From a virus: a DNA stretch of 34,921 nucleotides. Positions within the stretch are counted from its first letter, which is position 1; every line of letters starts with the position of its first letter. The DNA lies in IMG/VR virus record IMGVR_UViG_3300025030_000294, positions 1 to 34,921 of that record; one strand, given 5' to 3'. Positions 14,677 to 20,905 of the stretch are shown here, in pieces. Below the pieces are notes generated by a model. It did not search any database and had not been told where the DNA came from. It saw nothing but the letters and a program-made list of their open reading frames with translations. Made by a program: the position numbers and the translations under genes.

Positions 14677-14706
14677 ATGACTGTCGAAACAATGCAGGAG
14701 GTTCTT

Positions 14707-14883
14707 ATGAGTTTTCTAAGATTATTAGGCTTTTCAATTCAAGGAAAGCATACAGACTCCCGAAAGAGACAGAGTTACTCTTTTGAGGGTAGTAAGAAGA
14801 TACATCCTAAGAAATACTCAAGCAATCGGGTTAAAACTGTTAGAAGTAATAAAAAGAGTGTCTTTACTCTTTCCGCTTTTTAG
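14707..14883 (+). CDS. Tiny basic protein, family member 2
   Basis: 58 residues from ATG 14707, with AGGAGG at 14696-14701 five bases upstream and promoter P2 just before. The open frame reaches 14575, but that part precedes the promoter. It begins MSFLRLLGFSIQ, is rich in K, R and S, and ends NKKSVFTLSAF, giving it the same plan as the protein at 14144: short hydrophobic head, basic body, F-T-L near the end. Function unknown; nucleic-acid or ribosome binding is a guess from charge. Confidence 0.65.
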   Translation: MSFLRLLGFSIQGKHTDSRKRQSYSFEGSKKIHPKKYSSNRVKTVRSNKKSVFTLSAF

Positions 14884-14917
14884 GTCAAAATAACAATTCA
14901 GACATGGAGAATCAAAA

Positions 14918-15673
14918 ATGACGTGGCAAGAAATCAAAAAAATTCATACTTGGTTGCCTGAAACAAGCGAGAACTGGCATCAGCACGAAAATGGAGGTGG
15001 TTGGGTAGAAAACTCAACACATGTAGCTTTCTCCGCACGGGTGTACAGTAAAGCACTGGTGTACGGTGAAGCACTGGTGTGCGGTGAAGCACTGGTGTGC
15101 GGTGAAGCACTGGTGTGCGGTGAAGCACGGGTGTACGGTGAAGCACAGGTGTGCGGTAAAGCACGGGTGTACGGTGAAGCACAGGTGTACGGTGAAGCAC
15201 AGGTGTACGGTGAAGCACTGGTGTGCGGTGAAGCACAGGTGTGCGGTAAAGCACGGGTGTACGGTGAAGCACAGGTGTGCGGTAAAGCACGGGTGTACGG
15301 TGAAGCACAGGTGTACGGTGAAGCACTGGTGTACGGTGAAGCACTGGTGTGCGGTGAAGCACAGGTGTACGGTGAAGCACTGGTGTGCGGTGAAGCACAG
15401 GTGTACGGTGAAGCACAGGTGTGCGGTAAAGCACAGGTGTACGGTGAAATAAGTAAAACTCCTCCACAAGTTATCTTTCTTCCGTTTTGTGTTTGTCAAT
15501 GCAGTAAAAATGAGGTTGCTGTAGGTTGTCAACACGGGACTCTTGACTGGTGGTTAGCAAATGGTAGAACAGTTGCAACTCAATATAATATCAGTGAATC
15601 AGATATGCTTATTTATGAGAAACTCATCCGTTTCTGTTTTGATCTTATGAAAGAGGAGGAGGTTAGTGCATAA
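14918..15673 (+). CDS. Hexapeptide-repeat beta-helix-like protein
   Basis: 251 residues. An N-terminal cap (MTWQEIKKIHTW, then HENGGGWVENSTHVAFSA) leads into 23 tandem six-residue repeats of the form A-x-V-x-G-x (residues about 40-177), then a C-terminal domain with CQHGTLDWWLANG. The A-x-V-x-G pattern is that of left-handed beta-helix hexapeptide proteins found in phages and plasmids; no acyltransferase active site is seen. It is the second gene after promoter P2, with TGGAGA upstream. Twenty-three units make a long rod if folded as a beta-helix. The many cysteines (repeat position 4 is Y or C) are unusual. Confidence 0.85.
   Translation: MTWQEIKKIHTWLPETSENWHQHENGGGWVENSTHVAFSARVYSKALVYGEALVCGEALVCGEALVCGEARVYGEAQVCGKARVYGEAQVYGEAQVYGEALVCGEAQVCGKARVYGEAQVCGKARVYGEAQVYGEALVYGEALVCGEAQVYGEALVCGEAQVYGEAQVCGKAQVYGEISKTPPQVIFLPFCVCQCSKNEVAVGCQHGTLDWWLANGRTVATQYNISESDMLIYEKLIRFCFDLMKEEEVSA
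15035..15448 (+). repeat. Minisatellite: 23 tandem 18-base units
   Basis: Twenty-three 18-base units without interruption, each coding six residues. Codons GCA (1) and GTG (3) never vary, and GGT (5) varies only in the first unit (AGT). The other differences fall at codon 2 (CGG, CTG, CAG), codon 4 (TAC, TGC) and codon 6 (GAA, AAA). AAA at codon 6 occurs only with CAG and TGC, apart from the first unit. The array has no stop in several frames on both strands, giving long false reading frames. Confidence 0.95.
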
Positions 15674-15794
15674 ACTACTCCGCTGGAAAAAGCAAGGGAG
15701 TAACTCTCTGCCGAGAGCAAAACCGATACGAAAACGAAAACGGAAAAGCAGGAAAAAACGTTTCTCACTTTGGGAACTCTTAACAAGATCATAA
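15666..15794 (+). CDS. Tiny basic protein, family member 3
   Basis: 42 residues from GTG 15666, which overlaps the end of the hexapeptide-repeat gene in another frame. AGGAGGAGG at 15654-15662 is an excellent ribosome binding site. It begins MHKLLRWKKQ and has a core IRKRKRKSRKKRFSLWELL that resembles the tail of the protein at 14144. Extremely basic. Three related small proteins within 1.7 kb suggest duplication within the early region. Confidence 0.65.
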   Translation: MHKLLRWKKQGSNSLPRAKPIRKRKRKSRKKRFSLWELLTRS

Positions 15795-15816
15795 CACAAA
15801 AAAGGATACTCTTCTC

Positions 15817-16593
15817 ATGGGATTTTCACACTCAAACCCTCTCTCCCTTGCCACATGCATAACTCTTTTAGGCAAGAAAGACAGTAAAAAACTCTGTAAC
15901 AATACTTATCTCATGAATAAATCTCAAGACAAGTATTTTGAGTTTGCTGTTTTGCTCCATTCAACTCGTATCATGACTCTCTCTCGGAGTCTGCTTACAA
16001 TCAATACGGGAGGCTTTCACACTAAAACCACAAAGGAGAGGCTTTCTTGGTTCTTGCCTTGTGGCTTTAGCATTTTCTCAGAGAGAGGAGTTTGGTATCT
16101 TGTTTATTCTTCTCTAACTGATGGAGGCTTTTACTCTAACCCGAATGCTTATCGTATCCTTGCCAAGATTGAAAGCACTCCTCTCGCTATCCCACTTGTC
16201 AAAAACACCTCCTTAGAGGATGCACTGCCAAAGAATCTCTCTCACTATCCTTCTTGGGATAAATGGCAAACTGAGAGAAAAGCAAACGTGAAAGAGACAA
16301 GAGCACTCTTGCGGAAAGTCAAACTCTTTATTGCAGAATATCTCAAGAGGCTTTATGCTGGAGAGATACTGCCTCCAAAGAAAAACGACATTTCTTGCTA
16401 TTCTGCAAAGGAACTCCTTGAGAATTTCGACTACTCTCCTCACTTGCTTTTGAAAGCGACAGAAAGCGGAGTTAGTCAATATGTGAGAGATACTGTTTAT
16501 CTGTGGCAAAATGGGCAGAGTATCTCTGACAATTGGCAACTCGAAAACATCCTCTATCGCTATATGAAGAGAGATTTAGGTTTGCAATCCTAA
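15817..16593 (+). CDS. Early-region protein of a widespread unknown family
   Basis: 258 residues. The N-terminal half has KKLCNNTYLMN, then FAVLLHSTRIMTL and TINTGGFHTKTTKERLSWFL. I recall this order (N-N-T-Y-L, L-H-x-T-x-I, N-x-G-G-x-x-T-x-T-T-K) from many phage and plasmid proteins of unknown role; that link is from memory. The C-terminal half is helical and lysine-rich. AAGGA lies upstream of ATG 15817. It follows the third tiny basic protein by 22 bases, so it is likely in the P2 unit. Confidence 0.75.
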   Translation: MGFSHSNPLSLATCITLLGKKDSKKLCNNTYLMNKSQDKYFEFAVLLHSTRIMTLSRSLLTINTGGFHTKTTKERLSWFLPCGFSIFSERGVWYLVYSSLTDGGFYSNPNAYRILAKIESTPLAIPLVKNTSLEDALPKNLSHYPSWDKWQTERKANVKETRALLRKVKLFIAEYLKRLYAGEILPPKKNDISCYSAKELLENFDYSPHLLLKATESGVSQYVRDTVYLWQNGQSISDNWQLENILYRYMKRDLGLQS

Positions 16594-16642
16594 AACTCCT
16601 CTTGTATAGCTCAAGACAAACAAACAAAATAAAAGGACTGTT

Positions 16643-17065
16643 ATGAAACTCAGAACATATAAACACTGGAAGAGAGTTAACGACTCCAGACTCATGAGGC
16701 AATATCTCTCCTTGACTGCTTACCCGTCAAAGATTGACTCCAACCTCACAAAGAAACGGATTTTTGATCTTGAGATCTCTGCGGGAACTGAGGACTCAAT
16801 CGAAGTTTACAAGGTTGTAAGTATGTCCGTTTTCGTTTCCCGTGTCTTTTTCTGTGTGTTCTCGTACAACATACATTACAATTATGCAGGAGTGCAATTG
16901 TTCGACTCCAAAGGTCAAGAATGCTGGAATGTCTTTGTGCAAGGCAGAGAGAATCTCATAGAAGCATTAGGCAAGGAGGAGTTTGACCTAATGCCTATTA
17001 CAATTGCGGCAAAACTCCTCTCTTCTTGTGACTTTTCCCATGAAGTCTCTTTCAATGTAGGTTAA
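16643..17065 (+). CDS. Protein of unknown function
   Basis: 140 residues. AAAAGGA precedes ATG 16643. Basic N-terminus (MKLRTYKHWKRVNDSR), beta-rich middle with a hydrophobic aromatic stretch (VFVSRVFFCVFSYN), helical end. No motif recognised. Fourteen bases separate it from the next gene, so they share a transcript. Confidence 0.65.
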   Translation: MKLRTYKHWKRVNDSRLMRQYLSLTAYPSKIDSNLTKKRIFDLEISAGTEDSIEVYKVVSMSVFVSRVFFCVFSYNIHYNYAGVQLFDSKGQECWNVFVQGRENLIEALGKEEFDLMPITIAAKLLSSCDFSHEVSFNVG

Positions 17066-17078
17066 GGAGTTTAACAAA

Positions 17079-17372
17079 ATGAAACGTTATCACGCTTTAT
17101 TTAATCGTTTTCAACTCATAATGACTCTTTGTGAGGCAAAAGAATGCTCGCATATAGGAGATTGCGAAAAGGATGTTAGAGCACTTCTTAGCACTCCAGA
17201 AATGCAAAAGCAATTCAGTAAACTTGCGGTTAATGATATTAGACAGGAGTTGCAAGAGTATGGAGCATGGACTGTAGAAGAGTTAAAGGACGTTGAAATG
17301 AATCAAGTAAGATTGCTATGGATTGCCGCTTGTAACATTTGGGAAGAATACTTTGAAGCTCAAGAGCACTAA
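17079..17372 (+). CDS. Small helical protein of unknown family
   Basis: 97 residues; AAGGAGTTT at 17065-17073 sets the start. The part HIGDCEKDVRALLSTPE, IRQELQEYGAWTVEEL and RLLWIAACNIWEE matches, from memory, a common small protein family in phages, plasmids and metagenomes with E-x-G-A-W and I-L-W-x-A-A motifs. Role unknown. It is the last gene before terminator 3. Confidence 0.7.
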   Translation: MKRYHALFNRFQLIMTLCEAKECSHIGDCEKDVRALLSTPEMQKQFSKLAVNDIRQELQEYGAWTVEELKDVEMNQVRLLWIAACNIWEEYFEAQEH

Positions 17373-17420
17373 TTCATACAAATAACATCAAGTCACTTAT
17401 ACAAGTATCTTACAACAGAA

Positions 17421-17450
17421 AGCCTCTCCAATTATCGGGGAGGTTTTCTT
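17421..17450 (+). terminator. Intrinsic terminator 3
   Basis: CCTCTCC at 17423-17429 pairs with GGGGAGG at 17437-17443 (one T-G pair) around a seven-base loop, followed directly by TTTTCTT. A standard intrinsic terminator closing the early region. Confidence 0.8.
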
Positions 17451-18460
17451 GTCTCTACCACCTCGTAACACTGCCTGTTTTTGCCACTTCTTTTGACCTC
17501 TCCAGCGTTTTTTCCCTATTTCCCGTATCAGTTAACCTTTCCCCTTTCCTCGTCGTTAGAAAGCTTTCCTCATACTTCCTTTTTCTTTGCCATTTCTACC
17601 ACTTCCTACGGTCTTGCAAGCCTCTTGCGTAAGATAGGCTTAAAGTACCTTGCGCAACAGTCTTTAAGTCACTTACACAAGGTAGTTAAAGCTAATTACG
17701 CGAAATAACAGCAATAGACAAAGCCTCATGATAGAGTAGTACTGTCCTCTCAAGATCCTTGTAAGCTACTTGCAATGGGTTATACAACAGGCTTAAAGCC
17801 ATTTGCGCCCACGAGTGAAGCAATTTACGTATTTAATTACGAAACACAAAGAGGCCTTTAACCCAGTATTGTCTCGGAGCGAGAATCATGCTATCAGTGA
17901 GAGTAGGAAAGTACGTTATATTGAATCAAAGACGAGAGGCTAATAGGGCTTTAACGTTTGCAATGAATAATAGCCTTTATAGATCAGTATTAAAGGTAGT
18001 AGACAAGAGACAGAGGAAGATTGATATAAGCATGAGACAGAGTAGGGAAGACATTAAGCATTGTGTGGAGGAGAGAAGAGGCAGTAGGGAGGACACTCAC
18101 ACTCTATGCCTCCTCGATTCTACCCATAGCACTACTCAGGACGTGTCATTCCCTACTGTCCTGTCGCGTAAGTCACTTGACTCTTGCAACACTTACAACA
18201 ACACAAGGGCTAAGGTCGTTGGGAATGGTAGTGAGGTAAAAACGCAACAAACCCCCCCTACCCGGCTCAGTACCCACCACGCCTGTTTTGTAAAATTTTT
18301 GCACAATGGCGAAATTCAGGTATCCCGTTATTTTCGACATTTACTGTTTATCGCAGTTCACTTAGCGACATTTCGTGAAAATGACGAAATTGTTGTCCTT
18401 TACCGTGAAACCTTCTCGTCAGAAGTTAGCAATGCGATAATCGAAAACGTGAAAAAGTGG
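17451..18460 (+). other. Candidate origin/control region, little coding
   Basis: About 1 kb with no convincing gene. It starts with a roughly 130-base pyrimidine-rich tract (about 17465-17600). Near-palindromic 8-10 base elements follow: CTTGCAAG 17613, CTTGCGTAAG 17624, TTGCGCAA 17650, ACTTACACAAG 17671, CTTGTAAG 17758. AGGCTTAAAG occurs near 17636 and 17789. At 18080-18160 CAGTAGGGA and TCCCTACTG form long arms around a further small stem. Iterons, palindromes and strand asymmetry fit an origin or replication-control site; none is proven. A frame is open from 17888 with GGAG upstream, but its composition to about 18300 is unlike the other genes. Confidence 0.45.
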
Positions 18461-19021
18461 ATGGCAAAACTGGCGGCAGATGAGGGAATGGAACTCCACG
18501 GTCGGGCAAAGCGATGGTTGGAAATCTTTCAGAACTACAAAGAAGTCCGTGGACGATACTTGAAAGCAATTCAGGATGAACCTCTCGTCTACTCGGCCAA
18601 CCGCATTCGGGAATACGCTAAACTCTATCGTGAAATCAAACCAGTGCCCGATAAAGTATTGATTGTTCGTGATCACATTCTCGATGATGACGGGGAACCA
18701 ACTTTCAGCGAACATGGCAAAGCCCTGATGAAAGAAACCTACTCCGTGGTCTTCCGCAAGGATCATGGCGCGGCAATGGAAGCGTTGAAGCACATTGCTG
18801 TTGAAAGTGGTGGGTATGTCGAAAACAAGCACACACAGATTACCGTCAAACAGGTGATCGAGCATTTCAGAAAAGAGCGTGGCCTCCCTGTGGATGATAA
18901 CCCGGAAGATGTGGCGTTTGAAGAAATGCAACAAGATGGTCATGGGTTAAGTGAAGCAACACAAGTGCGGATAGCTCTTCCCTCGCCTGTAAATCTTGAA
19001 ACTGATAATGTTGAGGTGTAG
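17888..19021 (+). CDS. Unknown protein; N-terminal third doubtful
   Basis: The frame is open for 377 codons. GGAG eight bases before ATG 17888 would support that start, but residues 1-140 are rich in R, S, T with rare-looking codons and cover strong inverted repeats. From about ATG 18461 (MAKLAADEGMELHGRAKRWL) codon choice switches to the C/G-ending type of the capsid gene, and the protein becomes a regular helical sequence (IREYAKLYREIKPVPDK, VKQVIEHFRKERGLPVDD). The C-terminal 187 residues are almost surely expressed. Helical, charged and first in the late block, it could be a small terminase subunit, but no motif shows this. Confidence 0.6.
   Translation: MLSVRVGKYVILNQRREANRALTFAMNNSLYRSVLKVVDKRQRKIDISMRQSREDIKHCVEERRGSREDTHTLCLLDSTHSTTQDVSFPTVLSRKSLDSCNTYNNTRAKVVGNGSEVKTQQTPPTRLSTHHACFVKFLHNGEIQVSRYFRHLLFIAVHLATFRENDEIVVLYRETFSSEVSNAIIENVKKWMAKLAADEGMELHGRAKRWLEIFQNYKEVRGRYLKAIQDEPLVYSANRIREYAKLYREIKPVPDKVLIVRDHILDDDGEPTFSEHGKALMKETYSVVFRKDHGAAMEALKHIAVESGGYVENKHTQITVKQVIEHFRKERGLPVDDNPEDVAFEEMQQDGHGLSEATQVRIALPSPVNLETDNVEV
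18335..18390 (+). promoter_or_regulatory. Operator-like repeats before late genes
   Basis: CGACATTT occurs at 18335-18342 and 18366-18373, 31 bases apart (about three helical turns). The second overlaps a perfect inverted repeat ATTTCGT (18370-18376) and ACGAAAT (18384-18390) with a seven-base spacer. It lies just ahead of the codon-usage switch, so it may be a regulator site for the late genes. No convincing -35/-10 pair is seen here. Confidence 0.35.
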
Positions 19022-19023
19022 AA

Positions 19024-19401
19024 ATGGTTATTGATCTTTTAGGAACTCAAGATAACCCTGTCGCTTTTGGACACAATTAAGCCATTGTGGGGACTAAATA
19101 CTTCATAACAGACGATCTTGACGTTTCCGCAGTACAAGGATACTTCACAAGAATTACGGATGTTGTTGGAACAGTCGAATTGCAGTTGGAGTTGCAGACA
19201 ACGAATGCTGAAAACCCAGTTGAAACGGATTGGGTAGAGTGGTTGAGCGAGAAAGTGACGTACCGGGAAGCCGGAGGGCATCATTTTGGAGACTTGTTGG
19301 AAGCGACAACTGCAATGCCCTGCAAGTATGTTCGTTGCCTGATGCACCAGAAAACAAGTAGTGGAACCTGTAAAGTATGGGTATCTGTGCAGAAAGTGTA
19401 A
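19024..19401 (+). pseudogene. Small gene split by in-frame TAA
   Basis: ATG 19024 has GAGGTG upstream and opens MVIDLLGTQDNPVAFGHN, then a TAA at 19078-19080. The same frame continues at once with AIVGTKYFITDDLDVSAVQ and runs to 19401. The GTG at 19087 has no Shine-Dalgarno. One C-to-T change (CAA to TAA) would explain the split. The joined protein of about 125 residues has a beta-rich core (VELQLELQTTN) of the sort seen in small virion proteins; this is not a firm assignment. Alternatives: a leader peptide with reinitiation at GTG 19087, or stop read-through. Confidence 0.55.
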
Positions 19402-19408
19402 TCCGGTT

Positions 19409-19483
19409 ATGAAAGTTATAGGTGCGATCCTCAAAGTCTTTGGAATCATTATCATCATCGTCTTGCTGAAAGCTTGCTCATGA
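19409..19483 (+). CDS. Tiny membrane peptide 1
   Basis: 24 residues: K-V near the start, one hydrophobic segment with five isoleucines in a row, ending L-L-K-A-C-S. The terminal Cys in L-K-A-C resembles a lipobox, but Lys at -2 and a single residue after it make lipid modification doubtful. The stop overlaps the next ATG (ATGA). A lysis-accessory role is possible but unproven. Confidence 0.45.
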   Translation: MKVIGAILKVFGIIIIIVLLKACS

Positions 19484-19581
19484 AAAAGATTCTGATTATT
19501 ATAAGTATATCTGTTGCAGTTACAGGAATTGCTTTACTCCTGTTTCTGAAATACGGATTATCCTCTCTCCTCTTTGAATAG
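19480..19581 (+). CDS. Tiny membrane peptide 2
   Basis: 33 residues: MKK, then one membrane span (ILIIISISVAVTGIALLLFL) and a short tail K-Y-G-L-S-S-L-L-F-E. Four-base ATGA overlap with the peptide before it. It could act as a small holin-like or accessory membrane protein, but nothing in the sequence proves this. Confidence 0.5.
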   Translation: MKKILIIISISVAVTGIALLLFLKYGLSSLLFE

Positions 19582-19593
19582 AAAGGTTCTCTC

Positions 19594-19793
19594 ATGTCAG
19601 TCATAAACATTCCTGATGTAGACTTGTCCGCAAACTTCTTTCCGAATGTTAACAATATTGGAACACGATACATCCGATCTTCAAGAGCGGTCAAAGCGAT
19701 CCGTGTAACCAGTGCAGAATCATTGACTCAGATGACTATTTCACCCTGTCGAATGAATTGTTCACACTCTTGTTTGAGTTACCCCCCGCATAA
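19594..19793 (+). pseudogene. Small gene with probable single-base frameshift
   Basis: From ATG 19594 the frame reads MSVINIPDVDLSANFF and continues to AIRVTSAES, then turns into a Cys/His/Arg-rich tail ending at 19815. A shift of one base near 19711 gives instead IDSDDYFTLSNELFTLLF ending in E-L-P-P-A with TAA at 19791-19793. This leaves a clean ribosome binding site gap before GTG 19817. A lost A (TCATTG for TCAATTG) is the simplest cause. The repaired product is about 66 residues, unknown in function. Assembly error is an alternative. Confidence 0.5.
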
Positions 19794-19816
19794 GATAAGG
19801 AAAAGGAGTTTCTAAA

Positions 19817-20302
19817 GTGAAAAACATTCTTGTATTTATCCTGTTGGCAGTGTTGGTAATTGTGACTGCTGTTGCATCCAACACAACTCCAAAAGCATTA
19901 CCGCCAGTGGATTGTGACAGCTTGGTGGTAACATGGTTGCAAGTGGACACTCTGGTTATTATGGATACGATCAAAGTGGTCGTTCATGATACTGTGACTA
20001 CAACGATCTATGATACCGCTATTGTTCCTTGCAATCTGTGGAACATTGAGTACATGATTACCGGATATGACCCTTATGCGTGGCCGCCGGACACTTCAGC
20101 ATGGAAAGCAGAGATGTGGCTTTACGATCCTGTAACAATGACGGGAGCAGGATGGGTAGCACAAATGAGATGTGTCGGGCAGTCTGGAGAAAATCGTATA
20201 TTTGAAATTGATACTACCAGTTTTCCTCCACAGAACATTTGGCATGGGGGAATTGGTGCAAAGGAGTTGTTTAGACGGCTTGACAGTCTTTCAACACCTT
20301 AA
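19817..20302 (+). CDS. Secreted or membrane-anchored protein
   Basis: 161 residues from GTG 19817, with AAAAGGAG upstream. The N-terminus (M-K-N, then ILVFILLAVLVIVTAVA) is a signal peptide or anchor. A threonine/valine-rich linker (DTIKVVVHDTVTTTIYDTA) follows, then a globular part rich in W and Y (YDPYAWPPDTSAWK). Two cysteines flank the linker. The D-T-V repeat style is common in exported Bacteroidota-type proteins, but this does not fix the host. Role unknown; envelope or lysis functions are possible. Confidence 0.7.
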   Translation: MKNILVFILLAVLVIVTAVASNTTPKALPPVDCDSLVVTWLQVDTLVIMDTIKVVVHDTVTTTIYDTAIVPCNLWNIEYMITGYDPYAWPPDTSAWKAEMWLYDPVTMTGAGWVAQMRCVGQSGENRIFEIDTTSFPPQNIWHGGIGAKELFRRLDSLSTP

Positions 20303-20336
20303 GTATCTCTTTTTTGATTTTCTAAGGAGTTTCAAA

Positions 20337-20870
20337 ATGCCTATATTTAAGTGCCCGTGGTGTAATGCTATTATGCAGACTGGTGACAAACACAACTGCC
20401 CAAAAGCACCAAGAGCGGAAAAGATATTCAATCTGTTGAACCTTGAGGGGAACTGTTTTGCCGCCTGCTTGCAGTACATCACAAAACTTCCAATGGAAGA
20501 ATTGATGATCGTTGTTTATGGCCGGGATGGTGTTCCTGATGCTTGGTGGGAAGACACTGTGACATATCTTAATGGAAAAGGGTATCATGCGTTATTCTTT
20601 CCTATTAAAGAAGTACCAGAAATGTTTGAGTACATCAAACAAAACGATGACTACTACATTCTGGCCGGGAAGTCGGCAGAACACCCAGAAAGAGGGCATG
20701 CAGTTGTAGGGATTCATGACAACTTGGTGTTCGCAGAGGAAACAGAGATTCTTGAGCCTAAAGTCGCTTGGGTGTTGTTGAAAATGGAAACAAGAGACAG
20801 TTCTGATTGTCCTGTTTGCAATCTTCAAAGGGATGTTGACAAAAAACTATTGGATGTGACGGAATCATAA
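20337..20870 (+). CDS. C39-like cysteine-peptidase-fold protein
   Basis: 177 residues; ATG 20337 has AAGGAGTTT at 20323-20331, so the longer frame from 20172 is not used. A short Cys cluster (CPWC at 6-9 and HNC at 19-21) may bind zinc. Then EGNCFAACLQYI at 37-48 supplies a catalytic-type Cys40 and RGHAVVGIHD at 119-128 supplies His121, the order of the C39/papain-like fold seen in many phage and bacterial small proteins. The usual third residue after H-A-V-V-G-x-x (D or N in a D-P motif) is not evident. It could be a peptidase, amidase or binding protein. A hairpin element follows. Confidence 0.7.
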   Translation: MPIFKCPWCNAIMQTGDKHNCPKAPRAEKIFNLLNLEGNCFAACLQYITKLPMEELMIVVYGRDGVPDAWWEDTVTYLNGKGYHALFFPIKEVPEMFEYIKQNDDYYILAGKSAEHPERGHAVVGIHDNLVFAEETEILEPKVAWVLLKMETRDSSDCPVCNLQRDVDKKLLDVTES

Positions 20871-20905
20871 GGAATGCCGAGGAGATCAACAGAAAGCAAT
20901 CTTTA

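Larger units (their letters stand above)
14288..14706 (+). other. Gene-free control region 2
   Basis: 419 bases without a convincing gene; a frame open from 14575 is used only from 14707. Contents in order: 13-base repeat at 14311, terminator at 14321, two AGTGCAGAA repeats, GAGATTTTGT at 14441, TCACTTGTGAAAG at 14475, second 13-base repeat at 14485, AACTTACGAAAAG at 14560 and promoter P2 at 14648. The order mirrors control region 1. Confidence 0.7.

Noticed and set aside
15035-15448. CRISPR array
   Set aside because: The 18-base units are directly adjacent without spacers and encode a regular peptide repeat.
15035-15448. Diversity-generating retroelement variable region
   Set aside because: Changes fall at only a few repeat positions, no template repeat or reverse transcriptase is in the window, and unit shuffling explains the pattern.
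14934-15535. Long open frames on the minus strand and in other plus frames across the 18-base repeats
   Set aside because: The repeat unit has no stop in these frames, so its length alone makes them open. Only the 14918 frame has a proper start, ribosome binding site and non-repeat flanks with protein-like sequence.
17481-17708. 75-codon plus-strand frame
   Set aside because: It lies in the polypyrimidine tract, which forces a Phe/Ser/Pro-rich product; there is no ribosome binding site.
18306-18365. 19-codon frame starting MAKFRYPVIF
   Set aside because: No ribosome binding site, and it overlaps the repeat elements and a longer open frame.
19817-20302. Bacteroidota host from the D-T-V repeat linker
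   Set aside because: Strong Shine-Dalgarno sequences and TTGACA/TATNNT promoters do not fit typical Bacteroidota expression signals; one linker is too little evidence.
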